Under the pieces are notes generated by a model. It searched no databases. It worked only from the letters and a program-made list of their open reading frames with translations, and was not told where the DNA came from. Below are positions 27,069 through 35,239 of a stretch of DNA of 64,000 nt, piece by piece (positions within the stretch are counted from its first letter, which is position 1; every line of letters begins with the position of its first letter). Made by a program: the position numbers and the translations under genes. Origin of the DNA: SZUA-430 sp964646885 (GTDB lineage: Bacteria; Pseudomonadota; Alphaproteobacteria; Micropepsales; Micropepsaceae); assembly GCA_964646885.1 (NCBI GenBank), contig CAZYFM010000004.1, positions 1 to 64,000 of the forward strand. Direction: 5' to 3'.

Positions 27069-28394
27069 CTAAGCAGCGCGGGTCTTGCTGGCAGCCATGC
27101 GCTTTCGGCCGCGCTCCAGTTCTTTCCGGATTTCGGCGCAGTACAGGTCAAAGTTCACCTGCTGTGTATGTCGTCGCGACTTGTAGTACTTGCCGATGTC
27201 GCGCGCTTCGTCCCGCCGGATGGTCTCTTCCATCTCCTCCGGTGAGGGGAGGGCGCATTCGCCGGCGAGGACCGCCGACACCCATTTCGCCTGCTGCTCG
27301 GCGAAATTGACCAGTGTTGGCAGGGGCTGTGCAAGCCCCATGAAGAACAGGTTCGGTATGCCCGGCTTCCAGATCCGTTTGTAGAGGGCGACATGGTTGT
27401 CGACCACTTTCACGACCGAGCTGTCGAGGAAGGGAAACGAGATGTTGTAGCCCGTCGCATGGATGATGGCGTCGATCTCCTCGACCGAACCATCTTCAAA
27501 CTTCACCTTGTTGCCCTGGAGCTCGGCGATGTTCGGCTTGACGGTGATGTCCCCGCAGCCGACGCGCGTCAGGAACTCGCCTGACACGGAAGGATGCGCA
27601 TCGGCAGGATGATGTTCCGGTTCGGGAAGCCCGTAGTCCTTCATGTGCCCGACGGCGCGAATGATCATGCGCTTTACGAGCGCGCGGATGACGAAGCGTG
27701 GCATCCACGAGGGCATGACGCCTTTATCCGGCACCTTGCCATTGATGTACTTGGGAAAGATCCAGACACCCCGCCGTGCCGCAACAAACAGCTTCTTCGC
27801 GATCGGCTTTTGCGAAAGCTCGGACGCAATGTCCATGGCGCTGTTGCCCATGCCGACGACAAGCACCCGCTTGCCACGCATGTCGACCGGGTCGAACGGA
27901 TCAATGTAGCGGTGGCTATGGAAGCTCGGGCCATCGAATGTGCCAGGGAAGGTCGGAATGTAGGTGTCCCAGTGGTGGCCATTGGCCACGACCAGTGCGC
28001 CATACTCCCGCTGCTCGCCGTTCGAGAGGGTGACGCGCCAGTTCTTGCTCGGCAGCAATTCCGCCTTGGTGACTTCCGTATTGAAAGTAATGCGTTTTCT
28101 AAGGCCGAAGCGATCGACATAGGCGTTGAAGTACTCCAGAACCTGCGAATGGTGCGGATAGTCGGGGAAGTGGCTTGGGATCGGCAGGTCCTCGAACTGC
28201 ATCCGGTACTTGGACGTATCAATGTGAAGGGACTGGTAGCAGGCAGAACGTCCGTTCTTGTTCTTGAACACCCAGTTGCCGCCGATCTGGTCGCTCATCT
28301 CAAAGCAGTCAAATGGCACGCCCCGGTCGGCAAGCGCCTTTGCGGTCGTGAAGCCGGAGCACCCGGCACCAATGATGCAGACCTTGGGAAGCAT
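27069..28394 (-). CDS. Flavin-containing monooxygenase (FMO/BVMO-like)
   Basis: A 441-residue class B flavoprotein monooxygenase using NADPH, FAD and O2 to oxygenate nitrogen, sulfur or ketone groups. The FAD motif GAGCSGFTTAKAL is at the N-terminus, followed by EMSDQIGGNW. The FMO fingerprint is FPGTFDGPSFHSHRY, and the NADPH motif is GMGNSAMDIASEL. The C-terminal ATGYNISFPFLD is also typical. The FxGxxxHxxxY form indicates an FMO rather than a classical Baeyer-Villiger enzyme. The following methyltransferase may be in the same operon. Confidence 0.92.
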   Translation of the reverse strand: MLPKVCIIGAGCSGFTTAKALADRGVPFDCFEMSDQIGGNWVFKNKNGRSACYQSLHIDTSKYRMQFEDLPIPSHFPDYPHHSQVLEYFNAYVDRFGLRKRITFNTEVTKAELLPSKNWRVTLSNGEQREYGALVVANGHHWDTYIPTFPGTFDGPSFHSHRYIDPFDPVDMRGKRVLVVGMGNSAMDIASELSQKPIAKKLFVAARRGVWIFPKYINGKVPDKGVMPSWMPRFVIRALVKRMIIRAVGHMKDYGLPEPEHHPADAHPSVSGEFLTRVGCGDITVKPNIAELQGNKVKFEDGSVEEIDAIIHATGYNISFPFLDSSVVKVVDNHVALYKRIWKPGIPNLFFMGLAQPLPTLVNFAEQQAKWVSAVLAGECALPSPEEMEETIRRDEARDIGKYYKSRRHTQQVNFDLYCAEIRKELERGRKRMAASKTRAA

Positions 28395-28756
28395 GGAATG
28401 AACCTGTGATTTGCGTGAATTGCCGTCGCAGGATTACAGCGCACTGCGACATGGCCTTGTCAAGGGATCTGCAGCGATGGTCATCGAAGGCTCCGTGTTG
28501 CTCACCGTGGCAACGCGCGCACGAGGCTGTCGACGGCCAGGCATCAGATATGTCCCCGAAAAAGGAGTTTTGGGCCTTGGTGGAATTGCGCGCAACGCTT
28601 GTACAATTCGAATGCTCATTGTGCCCGCCGCCGGAAGGGAAAGATGATGATGCAATACGACTCCTGTGAGTGATCCATCGAATTCGCAAAGCCGTTTCTT
28701 ATGCATACGGACGAGCACACATTGGTGCCGACCGTCCCATCCATAAGGAGTTTTGC
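28395..28756. other. Divergent intergenic region, monooxygenase/fasciclin
   Basis: This 362-bp gap separates the monooxygenase and fasciclin genes. Short frames cross it on both strands, but none has a recognisable product or good ribosome site. It contains the perfect palindrome TTGCGCGCAA (28586-28595) just before TTGTACAATTCGAA, which may be an operator or promoter element. AAGGAG at 28745-28750 serves the fasciclin gene. Confidence 0.5.
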
Positions 28757-29281
28757 ATGCGCACCCTTCGCCGCGCCGCCCTGGCGCTCGCTCTTTTCAC
28801 ACCTGCCTTCGTCGCGCCCGCCGTTGCAGGTGGCTCGTACCAGTCATCTGGACACGCGGCCCATGCCGGCACGATCGTTTCGATCGCCGCTTCGAAGCAG
28901 GAGTTCTCGACACTCGTTGCGGCCCTCAAGGCTGCAGACCTGGTTGATGCACTGTCGGGACCAGGACCTTTCACTGTATTCGCGCCGACCAACGCGGCCT
29001 TCGACGCCCTGCCGCCGGGAACGGTTCAGAACCTTCTGAAGCCCGAGAACAAGGCGAAGTTGCAGGCTGTCCTGAAGTTCCATGTGCTCGGCGCCGCCGT
29101 TGAGTCCTCTGCGCTCGCTGGCAAGACGCTGACATCACCGCCAACCCTTCAGGGTGGCACGCTGGCTATTGATGGACGCAACGGCGTGACCGTGTCCGGC
29201 GCCAAGGTCATTGCAGCTGACGTTCGTGCATCGAACGGTGTGATCCACGTGATCGACAAGGTTCTCCTGCCGGCGAACTAG
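28757..29281 (+). CDS. Secreted fasciclin-domain protein
   Basis: A 174-residue exported protein made of a signal peptide (MRTLRRAALALALFTPAFVAPAVA) and one fasciclin (FAS1) domain. The H1 box is visible as GPFTVFAPTNAAFDALPPG and the H2 region as GVIHVIDKVLLP. FAS1 domains mediate adhesion or bind small ligands at the cell surface. AAGGAG lies six bases before the ATG. An 11-bp inverted repeat ends the transcript. No fasciclin-associated regulator or sigma factor is next to it. Confidence 0.9.
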   Translation: MRTLRRAALALALFTPAFVAPAVAGGSYQSSGHAAHAGTIVSIAASKQEFSTLVAALKAADLVDALSGPGPFTVFAPTNAAFDALPPGTVQNLLKPENKAKLQAVLKFHVLGAAVESSALAGKTLTSPPTLQGGTLAIDGRNGVTVSGAKVIAADVRASNGVIHVIDKVLLPAN

Positions 29282-29293
29282 GCTGGCGTCCCC

Positions 29294-29328
29294 GGAAGCG
29301 CCAGGTTCGTCGTGGATCTGGCGCTTCC
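29294..29328 (+). terminator. Hairpin terminator after the fasciclin gene
   Basis: GGAAGCGCCAG (29294-29304) and CTGGCGCTTCC (29318-29328) form a perfect 11-bp stem with a 13-base loop, 13 bases after the fasciclin stop. There is no T run, so it may work as a bidirectional or Rho-assisted terminator between convergent genes. Confidence 0.65.
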
Positions 29329-29396
29329 GTTCCCATCGTGCCGCGACCTTGAACGACTGTTGTGCGGATTGAATCCGCCAACAGGGCAGTGAAAGT

Positions 29397-29834
29397 TCAT
29401 GCCTCGAGGCGGATGCCCACGCCGTGATCGGCATCGATGGAGGACCGCTCCACGTCATCAAGCGAAAGCAGTTGGGCCGACATGTAGGCGCCGTGGCCGG
29501 TAGTGGCCATCTTCGGTTCGTCGTCACCGAACAGGGAAAGCACCGTGTCTTCGACCGACTCTCCGGCAATGCCTTCGTAGATGACGGAGCCCAGTGCTCC
29601 CAGGAAACCGTAGAGCCCGCCGAACAGGGCACCGCCCGCGATCTTCGCCGGTGGCGCAATTTCGTCATCCGACAATGCACGGTAGATCATGCCGACAACC
29701 GGCAGGTGCTGAAGTGGATTGATGACGTCGAGCAGGTCGTCAAATCCCAGCCCTGAATCATCCTTGGCGGGCGCCTGAACCTGGGGTTCGGCGATCGGCT
29801 TGACGCTTGGAGAGATGAGGCCCTGGATGTTCAT
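29397..29834 (-). CDS. Conserved hypothetical protein with central glycine-rich hydrophobic segment
   Basis: A 145-residue protein of unknown function. The conserved core reads FDDLLDVINPLQHLPVVGMIYR, followed by a glycine-rich hydrophobic segment AKIAGGALFGGLYGFLGALG that could be a membrane hairpin, and a polar C-terminus. Proteins with this core occur in several alphaproteobacteria. The start is uncertain: I take the ATG at 29834 (MNIQGLISPSV). An upstream start at 29918 would add a CxxCH motif that I think is accidental. It lies downstream of ribA on the same strand. Confidence 0.65.
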   Translation of the reverse strand: MNIQGLISPSVKPIAEPQVQAPAKDDSGLGFDDLLDVINPLQHLPVVGMIYRALSDDEIAPPAKIAGGALFGGLYGFLGALGSVIYEGIAGESVEDTVLSLFGDDEPKMATTGHGAYMSAQLLSLDDVERSSIDADHGVGIRLEA

Positions 29835-29953
29835 GCCGGAGTGGCAAGCAAGGCACGCGCCATGTCTGTAGTGGCTGAATTCCTTGCGCGGAGCCACAAA
29901 CCGGCGAGAACCCGGCACATTTTGCCGGGTCGGAATTGAAGCTGCCCTTGGCT

Positions 29954-31159
29954 TCAGATCATGTGCCCGGACTTGGCTTTCTTGGTGGCAAGATAGGCAG
30001 CGTTGTGCGGGTTCGTTGGAAACTGGTGGGGAACCCGTTCGATGACATCGATACCGTGCTTCTTGAGCGCCTCGACCTTGTCCGGATTGTTGGTCATCAG
30101 CCTTACGGACGAGTATCCCAGGTACTTCAGCATCTCGGCAGCAACAGCAAAGCGCCGTTCGTCTGCCTCGAAGCCAAGCCGCTTGTTGGCATCGATGGTG
30201 TCAAAGCCCTGGTCCTGAAGTTCGTAGGCCTTGAGCTTGTTGATGAGCCCGATACCTCGGCCTTCCTGGGCCAGATACAGCAGGATACCGGCCCCTTCCT
30301 TTCCCAGCGCCGCGATCGCGCCGCGAAGCTGGTCACCACAATCACACTTCAGCGATCCCAGAAGGTCGCCGGTGAGGCATTCGGAATGGAGCCGAATGAG
30401 GACAGGTCCCGGCGGCTCGGGTGCGCCGACTACGAGGGCAAGATGTTCACGTCCGCCACCCTCGGGCCTGAAGGCAAGCACGCGAGTGTTCTCCGCATTC
30501 GCAAGTGGCAGCTGCGCCCGGGCCACGATGGTGAAGCGCGCGTTCTGGTTGCTTTCGTGGCTGTCGATGTCGGCGACACGGACAACCGCGAGCCCATGTG
30601 CCTCCGACAGCTTTCGGGCCAGCTTCATCGAAGTTCGAAACTCGACAACCGACGGCAGGATTTCCGCGAGCTTCGCCAGCCGCAGCGACGCAGCGGTTGT
30701 CGCTGCCAGGGCATCCCGGGAGGCCTTCCAGGGTCCAAGCAGCGGATCATGCATGTCGCGCGTCGGATCTGCGAGCATGCGAGCGGCCCGTGCGCGTCCA
30801 TCCGGGGGCAGGGGAACGCACACCGCGCCTGGCGTGTAGAGCCTGATCTTGAGGGTGGATGCCCGATTATGCGTCAGTACGACGGAAGGCGGCGATTTGG
30901 TCCAGCCCTGCACCGCATCAAGGACTTCGTCCGTCGCGAGTTCGGAAGCGCATATGACGCAGGCTGCGGCGCCATCGGCGGCGATCACGACAGGCAGCCC
31001 GCGACGGAGGTCTCCCATCGCACGTTCGACCGCGACCAGGGGCGACAACATGAAATTTGCGTGAGGACGGGCGCTCTTTACCCTCGGTTTGGCAGGTTTC
31101 CCTGCCTTGGAACGCTTTCCCCCGCGCACTTTCGCGCTCATGCCTCTCCCGCTCTCCAA
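29954..31159 (-). CDS. ribA: GTP cyclohydrolase II, long form with decayed RibB-like half
   Basis: A 401-residue protein. The C-terminal half is an intact GTP cyclohydrolase II, the first step of riboflavin synthesis. The zinc cysteines lie in HSECLTGDLLGSLKCDCGDQL, the catalytic loop in LAQEGRGIGLINKLKAYELQD, and MTNNPDKVEALKKHGI follows. The N-terminal half aligns in position with dihydroxybutanone phosphate synthase (RibB) but lacks its acidic DDxDRENE metal loop (here AADGAAACVI), so it is probably inactive. This long form is known from alphaproteobacteria. The start may be the ATG at 31159 or the one at 31141. Confidence 0.92.
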   Translation of the reverse strand: MESGRGMSAKVRGGKRSKAGKPAKPRVKSARPHANFMLSPLVAVERAMGDLRRGLPVVIAADGAAACVICASELATDEVLDAVQGWTKSPPSVVLTHNRASTLKIRLYTPGAVCVPLPPDGRARAARMLADPTRDMHDPLLGPWKASRDALAATTAASLRLAKLAEILPSVVEFRTSMKLARKLSEAHGLAVVRVADIDSHESNQNARFTIVARAQLPLANAENTRVLAFRPEGGGREHLALVVGAPEPPGPVLIRLHSECLTGDLLGSLKCDCGDQLRGAIAALGKEGAGILLYLAQEGRGIGLINKLKAYELQDQGFDTIDANKRLGFEADERRFAVAAEMLKYLGYSSVRLMTNNPDKVEALKKHGIDVIERVPHQFPTNPHNAAYLATKKAKSGHMI

Positions 31160-31235
31160 TTCCGATTTGCTATAGCGTACACATCACTCAACGCAAATGA
31201 TTTGACACATCAGCATCCCGCGGGCGGCAATCGAA

Positions 31236-31922
31236 ATGAGCACTCCGAGACGCATCCTTTTGGTTGACGACGACAATGCGCTTCGTGAGTCGCTGAAGGA
31301 ACAGCTCAATCTCCAGAACGAGTTTATCGTTACTGACGCAGCGACAGGAGCTGCGGGTCTGGAAAAGGCCAAGTCCGAAACGCCCGATCTGGTGATCCTG
31401 GACGTGGGCCTGCCCGACCTTGACGGTCGTGAGGTCTGCCGGCTCATGCGCAAGGCCAATGTGCGCTGCCCGATCATGATGCTGACCGGCCATGATGGTG
31501 AAGCCGACCAGATCCTAGGCCTCGATGCAGGGGCGAACGACTATCTGACCAAGCCTTTCCGGTTCAACATCCTGTTGGCTCGCATACGCGCTCACATGCG
31601 CAGCCACGCCCAGAGCGAGGACGCCGTCTTCAAGATCGGCCCCTATTCCTTCCGCCCGTCGGCGAAGCTCCTGCAGGGCCCCAACAACTCGAAGATCCGC
31701 CTCACCGAAAAGGAAACCTCGATCCTGAAGTTCCTTTTCAGGGCAGGGGACAAGGTCGTGGGACGCGAAACGCTGCTCCACGAAGTCTGGGGCTACAATC
31801 CGGCGGTCACCACTCACACCCTGGAAACGCACATATACCGGCTTCGCCAGAAGATAGAGGCCGATCCTGCCCACGCCCGCCTGCTGGTTACCGAAAGCGG
31901 TGGCTATCGTCTGATCCCCTGA
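31236..31922 (+). CDS. OmpR/PhoB-type response regulator (orphan)
   Basis: A 228-residue two-domain response regulator. The receiver domain has the acidic pocket VDDDN (10-14), the phosphorylated Asp56 in LVILDVGLPDLDG, the conserved Thr in MMLTGHD and Lys in YLTKPFR. The C-terminal winged helix has ETSILKFLFRAGDKVVGRETLL and THTLETHIYRLRQKIE, the DNA-recognition helix. No histidine kinase is adjacent, so its partner lies elsewhere. A hairpin follows the stop codon. Confidence 0.93.
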   Translation: MSTPRRILLVDDDNALRESLKEQLNLQNEFIVTDAATGAAGLEKAKSETPDLVILDVGLPDLDGREVCRLMRKANVRCPIMMLTGHDGEADQILGLDAGANDYLTKPFRFNILLARIRAHMRSHAQSEDAVFKIGPYSFRPSAKLLQGPNNSKIRLTEKETSILKFLFRAGDKVVGRETLLHEVWGYNPAVTTHTLETHIYRLRQKIEADPAHARLLVTESGGYRLIP

Positions 31923-31940
31923 TCCCCGTCAGATGAACTT

Positions 31941-31960
31941 CGGAAAAGCGCGATTTTCCG
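31941..31960 (+). terminator. Hairpin after the response-regulator gene
   Basis: CGGAAAA (31941-31947) and TTTTCCG (31954-31960) form a 7-bp stem with a six-base loop, 19 bases after the response-regulator stop. It lacks a downstream T run. It separates this gene from the promoter of the next operon. Confidence 0.5.
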
Positions 31961-31965
31961 GGGAC

Positions 31966-31994
31966 TTGCAATTCTTCGGACCCACTAGTATATA
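31966..31994 (+). promoter_or_regulatory. Sigma-70-like promoter of the small protein/DUF2807 operon
   Basis: TTGCAA (31966-31971) and TATATA (31989-31994) are separated by 17 bp, a near-consensus housekeeping promoter and the clearest one in the window. Transcription would begin near 32001, about 30 bases before the ATG of the 58-aa gene. An overlapping TATACT gives an alternative -10. Confidence 0.55.
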
Positions 31995-32031
31995 CTTCGC
32001 ACTATAGTCAAATTCACTGTGGGGCGGACCT

Positions 32032-32208
32032 ATGGCGACTATCATTGCAAAAGCGGCCTTGGCGACCATCGTCGCGCTCGCGTCGGCAGTAGCCCTCGTT
32101 GGCCTGTCGGGCATGATCGTCTTTGCTGACCTCTCCGCCCCGAAACCATCCGAGCTGGCGGCAGACGCCCTCAAGGCAGCCCCGGCTGTTAGCGGAGTAA
32201 ACAAATGA
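32032..32208 (+). CDS. 58-residue membrane protein coupled to the DUF2807 gene
   Basis: A short frame encoding 58 residues. It has a hydrophobic stretch (AALATIVALASAVALVGLSG, then MIVFA), which can be one membrane helix or an uncleaved signal, followed by a polar tail (DLSAPKPSELAADALKAAP). GGGGCGG lies shortly before the ATG. Its stop overlaps the DUF2807 start as ATGA (32205-32208), so the two are translationally coupled. I recognise no family. The promoter, ribosome site and overlap argue that it is real and that it helps secretion or anchoring of its partner. Confidence 0.7.
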   Translation: MATIIAKAALATIVALASAVALVGLSGMIVFADLSAPKPSELAADALKAAPAVSGVNK

Positions 32209-33269
32209 GCATCATGCTGAAATCGGTTGCTGTCGTTTTGCTTGCGGGCACGGCGACGGTGATGGCGGGTCACGTCCTGACGCCGGGCTATTCGCCTGTC
32301 TCGGCAAACCAGTTCGTTGCGCCGCTCACGGGCCTCATCGGGACCATCGGAATGGGCGCGTCGGCACCGTCGTCCGCCACAGCCGGACCGGTCGATCGTA
32401 CCTTCGCCGCCAAGCGCGTCCACCTGGACAAGGTAGTGGGGCAGGTGGAACTGGTTCCTACCCAGCCGGGAGCAGCCCGCGTGCAGGCGTGGGGCAAGCC
32501 CGAGACCATGAAGGAATTGCAGGTAAAGCTCGTCGGCGATGAGCTCTACGTGCGTCTGGACAAGCACGAGGAAGAAGCCTGGTTCCCCTGGAACCTCTTC
32601 AACATGTGGGCCGCCGAACGCAAGCCCGCGGATCTCAGGTTGCGCATTTCTGCCCCCGTGGGGACACCATACGAGATTGAAGAGATGTCGGGCACGATCA
32701 CGGCCGGTGATCTCGACGCCCGCGTCTCGATCGACGGACACGCCCTGAGCGGCAAGATAGGTCGGACCCAGAGCGCCGAGATTGGCATCGCGGGAGCCGG
32801 ACGTCTCGTGCTTGGTCCGGTGGCTGAGCAGTTGAATGTCGAGATTGCAGGTTCGGGACACGTGGAAGCGCCTTCCGCGACAGCAGCCAATGTCGAGATC
32901 GCCGGCGGTGGCGAAGTGGTCCTCGGTACACTGTCGAAGGGGCTGAGCGTTGAAATCGCGGGATCCGGCGACGTGCACGCTGTCGCCATGAATGGACCGC
33001 TCGACGTCGAGATCGCGGGATCCGGCGACGTCCTCGTGGACCAGGGCACCGCGACTTCATTTGAAGTCGAGATCGCGGGTTCGGGTGACGTGGTGTTCAA
33101 GGGGCATGCCGTGAACCCCCGCGTCGAAATCATGGGATCGGGAAGCGTGACCGTCGGGTCCTATTCCGGAAACCTGGACGAGGACATCGCGGGTTCGGGT
33201 GACTTCAACGTCCTGAACAAGGCGTCGTCGCAGGTCCAGCCGACACCGCCGGCGCCACCCGCTCAATAG
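32205..33269 (+). CDS. DUF2807 (GIN domain) exported beta-solenoid protein
   Basis: A 354-residue exported protein. An N-terminal signal sequence (MSIMLKSVAVVLLAGTATVMAG) is followed by a linker and a DUF2807 head domain. The second half has seven rungs beginning with (V/D)-x-I-A-G-S-G-D or close variants, spaced 18-20 residues, which predicts a right-handed parallel beta-helix. The C-terminus is proline-rich (PTPPAPPAQ). Such domains were named for autotransporter-like adhesin heads, but the function is unproven. It is coupled to the 58-residue membrane protein upstream, and a strong terminator follows. Confidence 0.85.
   Translation: MSIMLKSVAVVLLAGTATVMAGHVLTPGYSPVSANQFVAPLTGLIGTIGMGASAPSSATAGPVDRTFAAKRVHLDKVVGQVELVPTQPGAARVQAWGKPETMKELQVKLVGDELYVRLDKHEEEAWFPWNLFNMWAAERKPADLRLRISAPVGTPYEIEEMSGTITAGDLDARVSIDGHALSGKIGRTQSAEIGIAGAGRLVLGPVAEQLNVEIAGSGHVEAPSATAANVEIAGGGEVVLGTLSKGLSVEIAGSGDVHAVAMNGPLDVEIAGSGDVLVDQGTATSFEVEIAGSGDVVFKGHAVNPRVEIMGSGSVTVGSYSGNLDEDIAGSGDFNVLNKASSQVQPTPPAPPAQ
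32838..33200 (+). repeat. Seven imperfect 54-60 bp coding repeats (VEIAGSGD rungs)
   Basis: Repeat units begin at 32838, 32892, 32949, 33006, 33066, 33123 and 33183. Units around 32949 and 33006 share the exact stretch ATCGCGGGATCCGGCGACGT, which indicates recent duplication, while the outer units are more diverged. They encode successive rungs of the predicted beta-solenoid and are not mobile elements. Confidence 0.8.
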
Positions 33270-33291
33270 CCTGAAATCTCATGAACGGCTG

Positions 33292-33318
33292 ACGGCCCCG
33301 GATTTCCGGGGCCGTTTT
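33292..33318 (+). terminator. Rho-independent terminator after the DUF2807 gene
   Basis: ACGGCCCCGG (33292-33301), loop ATTT, CCGGGGCCGT (33306-33315) and a short T run (TTTT from 33315) form a strong intrinsic terminator. It lies between the DUF2807 gene and the convergent MacB-type permease and may serve both. Confidence 0.9.
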
Positions 33319-34526
33319 CATTCGTACCGGAGCGCTTCGATCGGGTCGAGGCCTGCGGCACGCCGTGCCGGAAAGAAGCCGAAAATGATACCCACGGCGG
33401 CAGAGAAGGCGAAGGCAACCACGACGACCCACGGGCTCAGCACAAACGGCACACCAATCGCATACGCAATGGCAGCAGAGCCTCCGAGCCCCAGCAACGC
33501 ACCGATCAGGCCCCCCACGCAGGAAAGCAGGATGGCTTCGATGAGGAACTGCAGCAGCACGTCTCGTTCAAGGGCCCCAATCGCGAGCCGGATCCCGATT
33601 TCGCGGGTACGTTCCGTCACGGACACGAGCATGATGTTCATGATGCCGATGCCACCGACAAGAAGGCTGATCGCGGCAACCGCCGAAAGTCCAGCCGTGA
33701 GCAGCGTCGTGGTGGACTCCACGAGGGACGACACGGACTGAAGGTCACGGATCAGGAAGTTGTCCTGCTCTCCCGGCCGGATGCGGCGCCGCTCACGCAT
33801 GAGGGTGGCGAGGGCATTCTGGACGGGCTTCACGCGCTCTGCGCTGACGGCCGAAAGCCAGATCTGCTGCACGTCATCATTGCCCGTCATGCGTCGCTGC
33901 ACGGCGCTGATGGGCATCAGGATAAGGTCATCCTGGTCCTGGCCGAACGTTGACTGCCCCTTCATCGAAAGAACGCCGACGACCTCGCAGGTGGTGGTCT
34001 GCCCGATCCGGATTGACGCGCCGAGCGGGTTCTGGTGGCCAAAGAGCTCCTTGCGGGGAGTTTCACCGAGGATGCAGACGGGCCGGCCGCCGCGCTCCTC
34101 GCTCTCCGTGAACATGCGGCCCTGCGCGATGGGCCAGTCACGAACGATCAGGTACGGATTGGTCGTGCCATTGATCTGCACGGACCAGTTGTTCGAGCCG
34201 TAGACCACCTGCGACTGCTTGATCGTCGATGGCGCAACGGCAAGGACGCCCTGGATTTCGCGCATGATCGCTTCGGCATCCGACACCTTGAAAGGCGTCT
34301 GCGGTGTTGCCGGTCCCGAGCGCTGTGGCGTGAAGGGAAGGACGAAAAGAAGGTTCTTTCCCATGGCCGCGATGTCGGAAGTCACCTTTAGTGTCAGACC
34401 CTGTCCAAGCGTGACGACGGTAACGACAGCCGCAACACCCACGATGATGCCAAGTGTCGTCAGCAGCGATCGCAGGATATTCGCGCGCAGCTCACGAAAG
34501 GCGAGTTGGAGGGTATTCCAGATCAT
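33318..34526 (-). CDS. MacB-type ABC transporter permease
   Basis: A 402-residue inner-membrane protein of the MacB/FtsX family. One helix is at the N-terminus (ANILRSLLTTLGIIVGVAAV). A periplasmic MacB core domain spans roughly residues 50-270. Three C-terminal helices follow (SAVAAISLLVGGIGIMNIML, FLIEAILLSCVGGLIGALLG and SPWVVVVAFAFSAAVGIIFG). The conserved VTERTREIGIRLAIGA sits between the first two of these. The family uses ATP-driven movement in the periplasm rather than substrate passage. It overlaps the ATPase gene by four bases and ends the macA-macB-like operon. The substrate is unknown. Confidence 0.92.
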   Translation of the reverse strand: MIWNTLQLAFRELRANILRSLLTTLGIIVGVAAVVTVVTLGQGLTLKVTSDIAAMGKNLLFVLPFTPQRSGPATPQTPFKVSDAEAIMREIQGVLAVAPSTIKQSQVVYGSNNWSVQINGTTNPYLIVRDWPIAQGRMFTESEERGGRPVCILGETPRKELFGHQNPLGASIRIGQTTTCEVVGVLSMKGQSTFGQDQDDLILMPISAVQRRMTGNDDVQQIWLSAVSAERVKPVQNALATLMRERRRIRPGEQDNFLIRDLQSVSSLVESTTTLLTAGLSAVAAISLLVGGIGIMNIMLVSVTERTREIGIRLAIGALERDVLLQFLIEAILLSCVGGLIGALLGLGGSAAIAYAIGVPFVLSPWVVVVAFAFSAAVGIIFGFFPARRAAGLDPIEALRYE

Positions 34527-35233
34527 GCGGCACCGGCGGGGTGGGTTAGCGTATCGGAAGCAATCTTGCCGTCGCGGAACCTGATCTGTCGCTTGGCAAA
34601 GGCCGCAATGTCTTCCTCATGCGTGACCAGGACGATGGTGATGTTGCGGTTCTTGTTGAGATCAGCCAGCAGCTTCATGATCTCGTGGCTGCGGGCGGAA
34701 TCCAGGTTTCCCGTAGGCTCGTCGGCAAAGATGACGGCCGGTTCCGTCACGAGCGCCCGCGCGATCGCGACGCGCTGTTGCTGGCCGCCGGAAAGCTCGG
34801 AGGACGTGTGGTTTGCACGATCCGAGAGACCGACGAGTGACAGGGCACGAAGCGCGGCCTCCTTGCGCTGCACGGCATTCTCGCGCCGATAGATGAGCGG
34901 AAGCTCCAGGTTCTCGCGGGCCGTCGTTCTCTTGAGCAGGTTGAAACCCTGGAACACAAAGCCGATGTAGTGACGGCGAAGCAGTGCGCGCTGCGAACGA
35001 TCCAGCGATCCGACATCAATGCCGCGAAAGAAGTATCGCCCGCTCGTCGGTGTATCCAGGCACCCCAGGATATTCATGGCCGTCGACTTGCCGGAGCCTG
35101 AGGGGCCCATGATGGCGACGAACTCGCCGTCATTGATTGAAAGGTCGACGCCGTCGAGCGCCCGGACCTCGGCCTCACCCTTGCCGTAGATCTTCGAAAC
35201 CTTCTCGAAGCGGATGAGAGGGGTTTCCGACAT
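34523..35233 (-). CDS. MacB/LolD-type ABC transporter ATPase
   Basis: A 236-residue ABC ATPase powering the adjacent MacB-type permease. Walker A is GPSGSGKST (about residues 41-49), the signature LSGGQQQRVAIARAL, Walker B VIFADEPTGNLD, and the H-loop VTHEEDIA. The MacB/LolD subfamily is indicated by TAMNILGCLDTPTSGRYFFRG. Here ATPase and permease are separate polypeptides, unlike E. coli MacB. It starts six bases after the adaptor gene stops. Confidence 0.94.
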   Translation of the reverse strand: MSETPLIRFEKVSKIYGKGEAEVRALDGVDLSINDGEFVAIMGPSGSGKSTAMNILGCLDTPTSGRYFFRGIDVGSLDRSQRALLRRHYIGFVFQGFNLLKRTTARENLELPLIYRRENAVQRKEAALRALSLVGLSDRANHTSSELSGGQQQRVAIARALVTEPAVIFADEPTGNLDSARSHEIMKLLADLNKNRNITIVLVTHEEDIAAFAKRQIRFRDGKIASDTLTHPAGAA

Positions 35234-35239
35234 GGAGCG

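Noticed and set aside
28434..28718. A 94-codon minus-strand frame upstream of the monooxygenase
   Set aside because: It has no ribosome site, no recognisable domain and lies in a gap that must contain two divergent promoters.
29834..29918. A CxxCH heme-like motif (CLACHSG) if the hypothetical gene ending at 29397 started at 29918
   Set aside because: The upstream segment shows no signal peptide, which c-type heme attachment needs, and the likely start is the ATG at 29834, which excludes it.
29936..31267. A 443-codon plus-strand frame opposite ribA
   Set aside because: RibA zinc and catalytic motifs identify the minus strand as coding; the plus frame runs on into the response regulator in the wrong phase.
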